A stretch of 64,000 nucleotides of DNA from assembly GCA_014381985.1 (NCBI GenBank), contig JACNKP010000055.1, forward strand, positions 1 through 64,000, given 5' to 3'. The notes under the pieces are model-generated. The model ran no database searches. It had not been told where the DNA came from and worked only from the letters and a program-made list of their open reading frames with translations. The position numbers and the translations under genes are program-made. Shown one piece after another: positions 50,379-59,269 of this stretch (position 1 is its first letter; every line of letters starts with the position of its first letter). Source of the DNA: SAR92 clade bacterium. Its GTDB lineage: Bacteria > Pseudomonadota > Gammaproteobacteria > Pseudomonadales > Porticoccaceae.

Positions 50379-51293
50379 CTATGTCGCTGGTAAATATATC
50401 ACTGGTTCTATGAGGTAGTGGTCTATCAACATAAGACCAAATAACACCATCAAATAAAAGATCGAGTACTGAAACGTTTTCATGCCTGAATTTCCGCCCT
50501 CACTGAGCAACATGACCACCGCCCAATATAAAAAACCCGCCCCTAAAAGTAACGAGCCCGCTAGGTATAACCAGCCAAACATGCCGGTGAGATACGGCAG
50601 GGTGGTTACTACCACTAACAACAAGGTGTACAAAAGGATATTGATTTTCGTGTATTTTTCACCATGCGTTACCGGTAGCATAGGAATTTTAGCCTTTGCG
50701 TACTCATCTTTACGGTGCACCGCTAAAGCCCAAAAGTGCGGCGGCGTCCAAGCAAAGATAACTAGCACTAAAAGCAATGCGTTGTAGTGAATCTCTCCCG
50801 TCACCGCGGTCCACCCTAGCAAGGGGGGAGCCGCTCCTGCAAGACCACCAATAACAATATTCTGAGGCGTAGCGCGCTTTAAAAACATAGTGTAGACGAA
50901 GGCATAGCCCACTAGGGCCGCCAAGGTTAGCCAAGCCGTTAGGACGTTAGTAAAGATAAGAAGGAACGCCATACCAAATATACCGGTGACTAAAGCAAAA
51001 ATGGTCGCTTGCTGCGGCTTTAGCCTGCCCTGCACGAGCGGCCGGTTAAGTGTGCGCGCCATTTTATCATCAACATGACGATCCACAATGTGGTTAACCG
51101 CAGCTGCTGAACCGGCGACAAGGGCTATACCTAGATTGCCAAAAATAAAAACGCTTAGCGGTATTGATTGATCGGTGGCTAACAACATGCCAATCACCGA
51201 AGTGAGTATCATCAACGCCACGACATTGGGCTTGCACAACTCAAGGTAGTCACGCCAGCTAACGATAGGGTTATTGAGTTCGGTGTTAGGCAT
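50379..51293 (-). CDS. cyoE: Protoheme IX farnesyltransferase (heme O synthase)
   Basis: Integral membrane prenyltransferase converting heme B to heme O. The Asp-rich NHIVDRHVDDKMARTLNRPL motif and the second-loop region (TPPHFWALAVHRKDEYAKA, MLPVTHGE) are intact; about nine hydrophobic segments. I prefer ATG 51293 (GGAG 9 bases upstream) to ATG 51299. Heme O is the precursor of heme A, but no ctaA lies beside it. Confidence 0.93.
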   Translation of the reverse strand: MPNTELNNPIVSWRDYLELCKPNVVALMILTSVIGMLLATDQSIPLSVFIFGNLGIALVAGSAAAVNHIVDRHVDDKMARTLNRPLVQGRLKPQQATIFALVTGIFGMAFLLIFTNVLTAWLTLAALVGYAFVYTMFLKRATPQNIVIGGLAGAAPPLLGWTAVTGEIHYNALLLVLVIFAWTPPHFWALAVHRKDEYAKAKIPMLPVTHGEKYTKINILLYTLLLVVVTTLPYLTGMFGWLYLAGSLLLGAGFLYWAVVMLLSEGGNSGMKTFQYSIFYLMVLFGLMLIDHYLIEPVIYLPAT

Positions 51294-51344
51294 GAACATT
51301 CACTCCAGAATTTCCCGGGTAACTATAATTTAACTCGCCGTTCA

Positions 51345-51962
51345 TTATCGGTCTGGAGAATATTTTAGCAGATGTTTAAGGTCTTCGAGTAATCCGCTGC
51401 CATCATGATCTTTGGTGTAATAGAGAATTGCCCTGTGATCTGGTGTAACCACGAAATATCTGGGTTCTTGCATGTCCCAATCAGAAGAGCTTCCTGAGAT
51501 TATCTGAGCAACCAACTTAGGGACTGTCGGCATAATAGTAAGAAATGGATGAACAACCTTAAGTGCGTCTATCTGCTGGGGATCAATCGAACCGACATCT
51601 GGTAGATAAACTCTTTCAACGCGACCTGTCAGCTTACCCATCAGCATATGCACCTGCCGACTATTAAACAACATATCCTCACAGATCTGATCGCAGCCAA
51701 TACCACCGACCGTAACTACCTTCCACTTTGCTTTATCAGTTGCAGGTAAATCAACTAGGACTGGCGAAAAGTCCAGCGTAGGCTTAACCAACGCCCCAAG
51801 ATTGGTGGTTCCAAGCAATTCAATCATCTGCTGTCGCTGTTCTTCCGTCTTAGGCACCATAATAAAACCAGCCAAAATAACGCCACCGACGATAAATAGC
51901 ATCAACCAAATTTGATATCTAAATCCGCGCTGCTTTACGGTTGTTGCGCTGCTATCAGTCAT
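51345..51962 (-). CDS. Cytochrome-oxidase-cluster membrane protein (PA0111-like)
   Basis: A 205-aa protein with a single N-terminal membrane helix (IWLMLFIVGGVILAGFIMV) and a soluble domain that resembles a degenerate SCO/thioredoxin fold: KWKVVTVGGIGCDQICEDML has a CxxxC-like pair (Cys-Asp-Gln-Ile-Cys). Homologues occupy the same place in the Pseudomonas cox cluster. Function is not established; a role in oxidase assembly or copper handling is inferred from position. Confidence 0.7.
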   Translation of the reverse strand: MTDSSATTVKQRGFRYQIWLMLFIVGGVILAGFIMVPKTEEQRQQMIELLGTTNLGALVKPTLDFSPVLVDLPATDKAKWKVVTVGGIGCDQICEDMLFNSRQVHMLMGKLTGRVERVYLPDVGSIDPQQIDALKVVHPFLTIMPTVPKLVAQIISGSSSDWDMQEPRYFVVTPDHRAILYYTKDHDGSGLLEDLKHLLKYSPDR

Positions 51963-51988
51963 ACTCTTCTATCCTTTTATGCGGCCCC

Positions 51989-52765
51989 CTAGGGCCTTCT
52001 AAACTGTTTAATCCAACTGCCAACGTTAGAGTTGGCGATCAATGTCATAACCAATAGTACCGCAGCCATCACAAACCACTGAACAGCATAGGCTGTATGC
52101 TTTTCAGGTTGCACAGCAACAGTCACCCAGCCAGTTTCTAAGGCCCCTATCGAGTCACTATCGAGCCGTAATTGATACTCATAAAAAGGCTCTCCAAATA
52201 ACTCTTCGGCACGCTCAACCGAAATCCACCCAACCCGACTCGGCCATTGCAACACCACTGTGATTTGGTCGTCTAATCGATAACCACCACGAAGGTTATG
52301 ATACAAAAAACCACGCAATTGAACCTCGCCAATAACTGGCTCCACCTCAGGCAGCTGAGTTCTATCTAATGAGGCCGGCACCCAACCACGATTAACTAAC
52401 ACCGTTTGTGATTGGCCAGCCACCTCAAACCCTTCAATGCTCATCGGCTCTAGTATCTCGTAGCCAGGCCGGCCATTTTTAACACGATTATCCAACACTA
52501 TCTGGCGCGACGAATCGAGGGTCCCTGTCAGCCAAGCTGGCCTGTACTGTTGATTGCCGCCTTCTAATAATGTATTTACGTTAGCTGGTACCGCTTGTTG
52601 ATTGGCACTAAAAGCAGCAACAATCGCGCTTTTTTCATCGGCTCGGTCCAACTGCCAAAACCCCAAGAGAATCAGCAGTGGAAACAAAAAAAACACTAGC
52701 ACCAATAGTTTTTTATTGGGCTGCCAGTGAAATTGCTGCACAGAAGATTGGGGGTCTTGATCCAT
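51989..52765 (-). CDS. SURF1 family cytochrome oxidase assembly protein
   Basis: A 258-aa protein with membrane helices at both ends (LLVLVFFLFPLLILLGFWQL near the start and WFVMAAVLLVMTLI near the end) and the SURF1 core between, including GTLDSSRQIVLDNRVKNGRPGY (shown in part) and VNRGWVPAS. SURF1 helps insert heme A into subunit I. It is the first gene of the minus-strand group SURF1-PA0111-like-cyoE-SCO, divergent from the DUF2909 gene. Confidence 0.9.
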   Translation of the reverse strand: MDQDPQSSVQQFHWQPNKKLLVLVFFLFPLLILLGFWQLDRADEKSAIVAAFSANQQAVPANVNTLLEGGNQQYRPAWLTGTLDSSRQIVLDNRVKNGRPGYEILEPMSIEGFEVAGQSQTVLVNRGWVPASLDRTQLPEVEPVIGEVQLRGFLYHNLRGGYRLDDQITVVLQWPSRVGWISVERAEELFGEPFYEYQLRLDSDSIGALETGWVTVAVQPEKHTAYAVQWFVMAAVLLVMTLIANSNVGSWIKQFRRP

Positions 52766-52805
52766 TTGTGTTTAAATTCACCTTTTTTGAAGAGCAGATA
52801 ATCCC

Positions 52806-53078
52806 ATGATGTTAAAAGTAATAATCATTGTTCTATTTATTGCCGTTGTCATTAGCCTTTTTGGTGGACTTCGATTTTTGGTCAAAGACCTAGGAGACTC
52901 TCAGCGCCGGCTATTCAATAGCCTGGGGGTTCGAGTTACATTAGCGACGATGTTACTAGGCACAATTGTTTATGGTGCCTATACCGGACAGATTACCAGC
53001 AAGGCCCCTTGGGATCGACAATTACATCCAGAAGCGACGGTGCCAATGCAACAACGCTCTAAACCCGCCGATGACTAA
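52806..53078 (+). CDS. DUF2909 twin-transmembrane protein
   Basis: A 90-aa protein with two membrane helices: VIIIVLFIAVVISLFGGL and VTLATMLLGTIVYGAY, joined by FLVKDLGDSQRRLFNSLGVR. The family is found almost only in cox clusters of Gammaproteobacteria. Exact role unknown; assembly of the oxidase is presumed. It is the only plus-strand gene in the cluster and converges on ctaE, with a terminator between them. Confidence 0.85.
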   Translation: MMLKVIIIVLFIAVVISLFGGLRFLVKDLGDSQRRLFNSLGVRVTLATMLLGTIVYGAYTGQITSKAPWDRQLHPEATVPMQQRSKPADD

Positions 53079-53097
53079 AATAATACTCCTAAGATAA

Positions 53098-53124
53098 AAA
53101 CGGCCAGGAGTTACCTAGCCGTTT
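53098..53124. terminator. Stem-loop between convergent DUF2909 gene and ctaE
   Basis: AAACGGCCAGG (53098-53108) pairs with CCTAGCCGTTT (53114-53124), 11 pairs with one mismatch and loop AGTTA. A-rich bases precede it, giving T residues for minus-strand transcription. It fills the 63-base gap between two convergent genes and probably terminates both. Confidence 0.75.
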
Positions 53125-53141
53125 ACGTGCCTGATCAACCC

Positions 53142-54110
53142 CTAACCAAGCACATAGACAATAAGAAATAAGCCAATCCAAATAACATCTACAAAATGCC
53201 AGTACCAAGCTGCCATTTCAAATCCGAAGTGATCTTTATCGGTGAACTGGCCCTTAGCCCCACGAAGAAAAGCGATAAAGAGCATGATCGTTCCCAACGT
53301 TACATGAGCACCATGGAATCCAGTCAACAAAAAGAAGGTCGTGCCATAGATACCCGACTCTAAGGTAAGCCCTAATTCCTGGTAAGCGTGAATATACTCT
53401 TCTGCCTGCAAGAACAAAAAGATAACGCCTAACAAGACGGTCAAACCCAACCATGTTACGAATTTTTTTCGGTTGCCTTCTTTTAAGGCGTGATGAGCGA
53501 TATGCACCGTTCCGCTTGATGTCAGTAGAACAATCGTATTCCAAAGCGGCAACCACCCCAATAACTGACTAAAGCTCCACCCCGGAAAACTCATCGCATG
53601 CTCAGGGCCTTTAAATTGAAACTCAGTCGCATTTGGATTAGCAGCCAAGGTAGCCACCTGATCAGGAGTCACTAATGGAGGCCAGGTCGCATCATAACCA
53701 GGCCAGAGATGTGTTGCATTCGCTATAGCCGCATCGGTGGCCGTATCATCAAACAATCCAATGGCGGCTTCACCGCCAAGCCAAGGTCCTACCAAGACTC
53801 TTACGTAGAAAAGAGACCCAAAGAAGCACACAAAGAACATCAGCTCGGAGAAAATAAACCAGTACATCCCCAATACGTAAGAATGTTTTAACTGATCACT
53901 CACGATGCCTTGCGTATTTTCTTCGATAACTAGGCTCCACCACCTATACATTACCACCGCCATGATTAGCGAACCGATCAAAAATATCGTTGATGTGCCG
54001 CCATCGATTACCCAGCTAGCCGCTCCGTAGCCCATTACGCCCATACCCGTAGCCGCCGCAAGGGGCAGTTTGCTTTGCTCGGGTACGTAATAAGAACCTT
54101 CAGATGACAT
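53142..54110 (-). CDS. ctaE: Cytochrome c oxidase subunit III
   Basis: Integral membrane subunit of the heme-copper oxidase, 322 aa. The seven-helix pattern and the motifs MYWFIFSELMFFVCFFGSLF, SGTVHIAHHAL, GTTFFLLTGFHGAHVTLGT and MAAWYWHFVDVIWIGLF are characteristic. A loop of about 60 residues rich in Ala and Asn follows helix III. It follows ctaG by 13 bases in the ctaC-ctaD-ctaG-ctaE operon. Confidence 0.95.
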   Translation of the reverse strand: MSSEGSYYVPEQSKLPLAAATGMGVMGYGAASWVIDGGTSTIFLIGSLIMAVVMYRWWSLVIEENTQGIVSDQLKHSYVLGMYWFIFSELMFFVCFFGSLFYVRVLVGPWLGGEAAIGLFDDTATDAAIANATHLWPGYDATWPPLVTPDQVATLAANPNATEFQFKGPEHAMSFPGWSFSQLLGWLPLWNTIVLLTSSGTVHIAHHALKEGNRKKFVTWLGLTVLLGVIFLFLQAEEYIHAYQELGLTLESGIYGTTFFLLTGFHGAHVTLGTIMLFIAFLRGAKGQFTDKDHFGFEMAAWYWHFVDVIWIGLFLIVYVLG

Positions 54111-54123
54111 AATTAATCTCCAT

Positions 54124-54678
54124 TTACTGTATTTGTGAAACCTGCATCGGCATGCGGTCGGTTATATCAAAAAGCGTGTATGACAAAGTAACTGTATTGA
54201 CGCTGACGGGTAAGTCAGGATCAATAACAAACACGACAGCTAGCTCCGCCTGCTCACCAGCACCCAGCGGCTGATTGTTAAAACAAAAGCATTCGGTTTT
54301 GAGAAAATAGTCTGCTGCATTATTAGGCAACACATTAGGAATTGCCTGTGCAACCATGTCACTACTCGTTTTATTGCGCGCAAAAAATGTGATCTCGCGT
54401 GACTCTCCAGGATGAACAAACACCTTGTACTCTGTAGGATAAAAGTCCCAAGGCATGGTGGCATTGTTGGTCGCCACAAACTGCACTTCCACCTTACGCG
54501 AAGTATCTATCGTTACTTCACTAACAGTGTAGGCGCCGCCAGTCTTGCCTCCAATCCCAGTGAACTCACAAAAAAGATCATAGAGCGGAGGCAACACAAA
54601 TATTGCAAACGCAAACATTGCCACAGCACCCATCAATAACTTAATTAGTAAGCCGCGATGTCTCGATGTTTCACTCAT
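54124..54678 (-). CDS. ctaG: Cytochrome c oxidase assembly protein CtaG/Cox11
   Basis: Copper chaperone for the CuB site of subunit I. One N-terminal membrane helix (LLMGAVAMFAFAIFVLPPLY) followed by the immunoglobulin-like domain; the copper-binding CFCFNNQ is intact near residue 134. 184 aa. It sits between ctaD and ctaE, as usual. Confidence 0.94.
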   Translation of the reverse strand: MSETSRHRGLLIKLLMGAVAMFAFAIFVLPPLYDLFCEFTGIGGKTGGAYTVSEVTIDTSRKVEVQFVATNNATMPWDFYPTEYKVFVHPGESREITFFARNKTSSDMVAQAIPNVLPNNAADYFLKTECFCFNNQPLGAGEQAELAVVFVIDPDLPVSVNTVTLSYTLFDITDRMPMQVSQIQ

Positions 54679-54696
54679 CTTTATCCTTAACCTCTA

Positions 54697-56253
54697 CTAC
54701 TTGACAACAGGTGGCGTTGAGAAAGTATGGAATGGTGCCGGAGTGGGCACTGTCCATTCCAAACCTACGGCGCCTTCCCAAACTTGAGGATCGTCAATTG
54801 GCTTACCCCAACCGATGGTTCGGATAACGTTGTATAAGAACAACAACTGGGCTCCACCATACAAAAAGGCACCAATGCTTGACACCATATTCCAATCCGC
54901 AAATTGCAGGCCATAATCAGAATATCGGCGCGGCATGCCAGCTAAGCCCAAAAAGTGCTGAGGCATAAAGGTAATATTAAATGCGATAAAGGCAATCCAA
55001 AACTGCACTTTGCCCATAGTTTCGTCGTACATTCTGCCGCACCACTTAGGCAACCAATAATAGACTGCGGCCGTGCCACTAAACACCGCGCCGGCTACCA
55101 TAACGTAGTGAAAATGAGCCACGACGAAGTAGGTGTCATGGTACTGAGTATCAGCAGCCGCAATCGACAGCATCATCCCGGTAAATCCACCGAAGGTAAA
55201 CAAAATCACAAAGGCAATACTAAACAGCATCGGCGTTTCAAAAGTCAGAGCACCTTTGTACATGGTGGTGATCCAATTAAACACTTTGACGCCTGTTGGC
55301 ACCGCAATCAACATCGTGGCGTACATAAAGTACAGTTCGCCAGCAATCGGCATGCCCACCGTAAACATGTGGTGAGCCCACACTATAAATGATAGAAAGG
55401 CGATGGAGGCTGTGGCATAAACCATTGAAGAATAACCAAACAGCGGCTTGCGGCTAAAGGTTGGAATGATCTGCGAAACCACACCAAAAGCAGGCAAGAT
55501 AATAATATAAACCTCAGGGTGTCCAAAGAACCAGAACACATGCTGGAACAGAACCGGATCGCCACCGCCAGCAGCATCAAAGAAGCTAGTGCCAAAGTTG
55601 ATATCCATCAGCATCATAGTGACTGCGCCTGCCAACACGGGCATTACCGCGACTAACAAAAACGCAGTGATCACCCAAGTCCAGACAAACAACGGCATCT
55701 TCATGTACGTCATACCCGGTGCGCGCATATTCATCACGGTAGCAATAATATTAATCGAGCCCATGATTGAAGAAGCACCCATCATATGAACACCAAAAAT
55801 GAAATAGTTAACCGTGTCGGGTGCATAGGTTGTCGATAGAGGGGCATAGAATGTCCAACCAAAGTTGGGCCCACCGCCTTCCATAAACAATGTAGCGGTC
55901 AGCATGGTAAACGCAAAAGGTAAGATCCAAAAGCTTAGGTTATTCATCCGCGGCAAAGCCATATCCGGCGCGCCGATCATCATCGGAATCATCCAATTAG
56001 CTAATCCAACAAAGGCTGGCATGATAGCGCCAAAAACCATCACCAGCCCATGCATGGTGGTCATTTGAACGAAAAATTCTGGCTTAATCAACTGCATTCC
56101 TGGCTGGAATAATTCCGCCCGGATAACCATTGCAAAAAAACCGCCAAGCAGAAACATTGCAAAACTAAACCACAGGTATAGGGTGCCAATATCTTTATGA
56201 TTGGTACTGAAAAGCCAGCGGCTAAAAAAGTTTTGTGAAGGACCGTGAGCCAT
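54697..56253 (-). CDS. ctaD: Cytochrome c oxidase subunit I
   Basis: Catalytic subunit with the heme a and heme a3-CuB centre, 518 aa and twelve membrane helices. HxPEVY with the cross-linked Tyr is in FWFFGHPEVYIIILPAFG, and the glutamate before HPEVY position marks an A-type oxidase with a D proton channel (also GAPDMALPRMNNLSFWILPF). Heme ligand histidines occur in MTTMHGLVMVFG and VVAHFHYVMVAGAVF. It follows ctaC by 12 bases. Heme A is expected, yet its synthase gene is not in the cluster. Confidence 0.97.
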   Translation of the reverse strand: MAHGPSQNFFSRWLFSTNHKDIGTLYLWFSFAMFLLGGFFAMVIRAELFQPGMQLIKPEFFVQMTTMHGLVMVFGAIMPAFVGLANWMIPMMIGAPDMALPRMNNLSFWILPFAFTMLTATLFMEGGGPNFGWTFYAPLSTTYAPDTVNYFIFGVHMMGASSIMGSINIIATVMNMRAPGMTYMKMPLFVWTWVITAFLLVAVMPVLAGAVTMMLMDINFGTSFFDAAGGGDPVLFQHVFWFFGHPEVYIIILPAFGVVSQIIPTFSRKPLFGYSSMVYATASIAFLSFIVWAHHMFTVGMPIAGELYFMYATMLIAVPTGVKVFNWITTMYKGALTFETPMLFSIAFVILFTFGGFTGMMLSIAAADTQYHDTYFVVAHFHYVMVAGAVFSGTAAVYYWLPKWCGRMYDETMGKVQFWIAFIAFNITFMPQHFLGLAGMPRRYSDYGLQFADWNMVSSIGAFLYGGAQLLFLYNVIRTIGWGKPIDDPQVWEGAVGLEWTVPTPAPFHTFSTPPVVK

Positions 56254-56265
56254 TTAAGTTACTCC

Positions 56266-57408
56266 CTATTGGCTTTGTTTGAAGTTAAGAACGTCGATTG
56301 GCTGAACAATATCACCGACATCGTTACCCCAAGCATTACGTTCATAATGCACAACAGCGGCAATCTCAACTTCTGAGAGCTGCTCTGCGAAAGACTGCAT
56401 GGAAGAACCGGCGACACCCTCAATAAGAATGCCGATATGTCCTTCTGCTGGCCCTAATGCGATAGGGCTATCTTTCAGTGCGGGGAATACTCCTGCAATA
56501 CCTTCGCCGTTGGCTTGGTGACAGCCTGCACAGGAGCGACCGTACACTTCTTCGCCTTTTACCATTAGCTCGTCAAAAGTCCATTGCTTACCTATAGTAG
56601 AAGCGTAGAGCGCTGCCTCTTCTTTTTTCCCTGCCAGCCACTCCTCATATTCAGCTTCTTCTTTGACCTCAACGACTACAGGCATGAACGCATGACCCAA
56701 GCCACAAAGTTCGGTGCACTCGCCCACATAGGTTCCGGGTTGATCAGTCTTCGCCCAAGCTGCGGTAAAGAGCCCTGGCACCGCGTCTCTTTTGACGCCA
56801 AAATCAGGCACCCACCAGCTATGGATAACATCGTTGCCAGTAATTAAAAAGCGAACTTTTTTATTGGTAGGAATCACCAAGGGCTGGGTTACTTCACGCA
56901 GATAATGCTCACCCTTTGGAGCGCGCCCATAGATTTCGTCCTGCGATGTGCGAAGTTCACTCATGAACTTAACGCCCTCACCAATATATTCATACTGCCA
57001 TTTCCACTGATATCCAGTCACTTTTATGTCAATGTCCGGATTTCCAGTGTCATAAACTTTGAGCAGCGCCGTCGTAGCTGGCACGGCCATCACAATCAGA
57101 ATGAGCGCAGGTATAATGGTCCAGAGTATCTCTACCACCAGGTTCTCATGAAAATTTGCGGCCGTGACACCTCTGGATTTGCGGTGGGCATACATAACAT
57201 AGAACATAAAGCCAAACACAAGAACACCGATGACCGTACAGATCCATATCATGATCATGTGAATGTCATAAGCCGCCTGGCTAACTTCGGTAACTCCTCG
57301 GGGCATATTAAGCTGCCGCGTCGCGCTCTCTGCGCTAACGCTTCCCGCGAGTAACAAACTCGAGGGACTCAGCAAACCCAAGAAAAGCGCTTTCGCTCTT
57401 TTCATCAT
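56266..57408 (-). CDS. ctaC: Cytochrome c oxidase subunit II with fused cytochrome c (caa3 type)
   Basis: CuA-bearing subunit, 380 aa. A signal peptide is followed by two membrane helices (MIMIWICTVIGVLVFGFMFY; ILWTIIPALILIVMAVP). The CuA site is complete: HSWWVPDFG and GECTELCGLGHAFMPVVV. An added C-terminal domain has the heme c motif CAGCH, making this a caa3-type subunit able to take electrons through a tethered cytochrome. ATG 57408 is preferred because GGAG lies 9 bases upstream; ATG 57423 has none. First gene of the operon; the 57424-57603 gap should carry its promoter. Confidence 0.95.
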   Translation of the reverse strand: MMKRAKALFLGLLSPSSLLLAGSVSAESATRQLNMPRGVTEVSQAAYDIHMIMIWICTVIGVLVFGFMFYVMYAHRKSRGVTAANFHENLVVEILWTIIPALILIVMAVPATTALLKVYDTGNPDIDIKVTGYQWKWQYEYIGEGVKFMSELRTSQDEIYGRAPKGEHYLREVTQPLVIPTNKKVRFLITGNDVIHSWWVPDFGVKRDAVPGLFTAAWAKTDQPGTYVGECTELCGLGHAFMPVVVEVKEEAEYEEWLAGKKEEAALYASTIGKQWTFDELMVKGEEVYGRSCAGCHQANGEGIAGVFPALKDSPIALGPAEGHIGILIEGVAGSSMQSFAEQLSEVEIAAVVHYERNAWGNDVGDIVQPIDVLNFKQSQ

Positions 57409-57603
57409 CGCTTCATTCTCCATGGTAATTCACAAAATACGGTTATTTCATACTTTTAACGCGAACCTCCCATCTAACCCATCGGCTCGCGCGGCGCGAT
57501 TGTAGCAAACAAAGATACGTTTCACTAGCGTGAATGGGTTCAAATTTAATAGAACGTGACTGCGTCGTATTACTCTTCAACTGGCGATTGATTATCCAGC
57601 GCC

Positions 57604-57846
57604 TCACCCCTTAGGGTCGAGAATTTTTACCGGACTAATCTGTTGATCAATTTCATCTTTACTGAGATTAACTCGCGTTTGAATTTCTCTTGGCGACGAC
57701 GAAATCCGCATTTCATCTTTAAAGCCGCAACTAACACACTCCCGGAAATCGACTCCGCCCTCAGAAAAAGCCTGAAGTTTATCCATAACAGCGCACTTGG
57801 GGCAGGTCACGCCGGCAATAAATCTTTTTTTAGTTGAAAAAACCAT
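57604..57846 (-). CDS. yheV: YheV family zinc ribbon protein
   Basis: An 80-aa protein with a four-cysteine zinc ribbon: VTCPKCAVMDKL and FRECVSCGFKDEM. The start MVFSTKKRFIAGVTCPKC matches the family; the frame continues upstream to 57894 and would overlap the divergent carbonic anhydrase gene. Function unknown. In Pseudomonas it accompanies prlC, which is not present here. Confidence 0.8.
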   Translation of the reverse strand: MVFSTKKRFIAGVTCPKCAVMDKLQAFSEGGVDFRECVSCGFKDEMRISSSPREIQTRVNLSKDEIDQQISPVKILDPKG

Positions 57847-57880
57847 CACATTATCATCACAATAGGGGACTCTATTATAT

Positions 57881-58444
57881 ATGGCATTGTTCAATATGGA
57901 TCACTCTATTCGCTCTCACAGGGGAATTTCTCCTAATCTCGGCCTTCGAGTTTATGTCGACCCCGCTGCAACTGTTATTGGTAATGTTTGTTTAGGAGAC
58001 GATGTGTCTGTTTGGCCTGGGGCAGTTATTCGTGGGGACATGCATTCTATTAGTATTGGCGCTCGATCCAATATCCAAGACAATGCAGTGCTACATATTA
58101 CGCATTCCTCTGATTTTAATCCTGCAGGCTGGCCGTTAAGTATTGGTGAGGACGTTGTTGTTGGTCATCGAGCAATCCTTCATGGCTGCACTTTAGGTAA
58201 CCGGATTTTAGTGGGTAACGGCGCCATTGTGAATGATGGGGCAATCGTAGAAGACGAAGTAATCATTGGCGCTGGATGCATGGTACCGCCAGGAAAAACC
58301 CTCACCAGTGGTTTCGTCTATGTTGGCAATCCTTGTAAACCGTTACGTGAGGTCAGCGAAAAGGAGAAGTCCTTTTTTAGCTACTCTCCCTCCAATTACG
58401 TGAAATTAAAAAATCAGTATTTACTGGAGCGTGAGCAAGGCTAA
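57881..58444 (+). CDS. Gamma-class carbonic anhydrase family protein
   Basis: A left-handed beta-helix trimer protein of 187 aa. Hexapeptide repeats are clear (VIGNVCLGDDVSVWPGAVIR; ILVGNGAIVNDGAIVEDEVI), and metal-ligand histidines are in LHITHS and VVVGHRAILHGCTLG. Carbonic anhydrase activity varies in this YrdA/PaaY-like group, so catalysis is not certain. It is divergent from yheV (34 bases between starts) and converges on aroE with 3 bases between stops. Confidence 0.88.
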   Translation: MALFNMDHSIRSHRGISPNLGLRVYVDPAATVIGNVCLGDDVSVWPGAVIRGDMHSISIGARSNIQDNAVLHITHSSDFNPAGWPLSIGEDVVVGHRAILHGCTLGNRILVGNGAIVNDGAIVEDEVIIGAGCMVPPGKTLTSGFVYVGNPCKPLREVSEKEKSFFSYSPSNYVKLKNQYLLEREQG

Positions 58445-58447
58445 ATA

Positions 58448-59269
58448 TCAAAGCGCGCTCCGTAAAGCCTTAAGCACATCGGTGGTGCTCGGTCGCACTC
58501 CCCGCCATGAGTAGAATGACTCAGCGGCCTGCCCAACTAACATTCCCAAACCGTCTGACGCTATCGCACCGCCGTTTAACGCCCACTGAACAAAGGGCGT
58601 TGGCGAAGAACCGTACATCATGTCATAGCAGGCAGAACCTTCAGCCCCAATCAAACTCTTCGGCAAACTAAGCTCCGATCCATGAAGGCTCGCGCTGGTG
58701 CCATTAATAATCAGGTCAAACTCTTGCCCATCTAGCATTTCCAGACTACAGCCCAATAAATAGCCCAGCTCGGCAAAATCTTTGGCTAGTTTAAGCGCCT
58801 TGCTCAGTGTTCTATTTGCAATCACTACATGCTGAGGCTGCTGCGCTAAAAGCGGCTCCAAAATACTTTTAACGGCACCTCCAGCGCCCAACACCAGTAC
58901 TCGCTTAGCTTTTATTGTCCAGTTCAGCTGATTGACAATATCTCCCACTAGGCCAACACCGTCAGTGGTATCTCCAAGCACTGTGCCGTCAGGTTGCATG
59001 GTAAGCGTATTTACCGCACCCGCTAATGACGCTCTTTTGGTTTTCTTGGGCGCATAATTAAAGGCGTCCTGCTTGAACGGGACCGTAACATTTAAGCCCT
59101 TGCCGCCATTAAGAAAAAAATGGTCTGCTGCTGCAGTAAAATTATTTTCCTCGACCAACTGAGAAGCATACTCCATCTGCTGACCAGCCTGCTCAGCGAA
59201 CATTTGATGAATCATAGGAGATCGCGTGTGAGCAATAGGGTTTCCAAAAACCGCGTATTTATCTGTCAT
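58448..59269 (-). CDS. aroE: Shikimate dehydrogenase
   Basis: NADPH-dependent reduction of 3-dehydroshikimate. Substrate-binding HTRSPMIHQMF and the catalytic lysine in NVTVPFKQDAF, the dinucleotide loop VLVLGAGGAVKSIL, NRT for NADPH choice, and the C-terminal DGLGMLVGQAAESFYSWRG are present. I chose ATG 59269, whose A is the last base of the hemF stop (TGATG) and which has CAGGA 9 bases upstream; an ATG at 59278 is too near that site. 273 aa. Confidence 0.94.
   Translation of the reverse strand: MTDKYAVFGNPIAHTRSPMIHQMFAEQAGQQMEYASQLVEENNFTAAADHFFLNGGKGLNVTVPFKQDAFNYAPKKTKRASLAGAVNTLTMQPDGTVLGDTTDGVGLVGDIVNQLNWTIKAKRVLVLGAGGAVKSILEPLLAQQPQHVVIANRTLSKALKLAKDFAELGYLLGCSLEMLDGQEFDLIINGTSASLHGSELSLPKSLIGAEGSACYDMMYGSSPTPFVQWALNGGAIASDGLGMLVGQAAESFYSWRGVRPSTTDVLKALRSAL

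Noticed and set aside
54955-55392. 145-aa open frame opposite ctaD
   Set aside because: Fully inside ctaD, His/Lys-rich in the way produced by reading membrane-protein codons backwards; no independent support.
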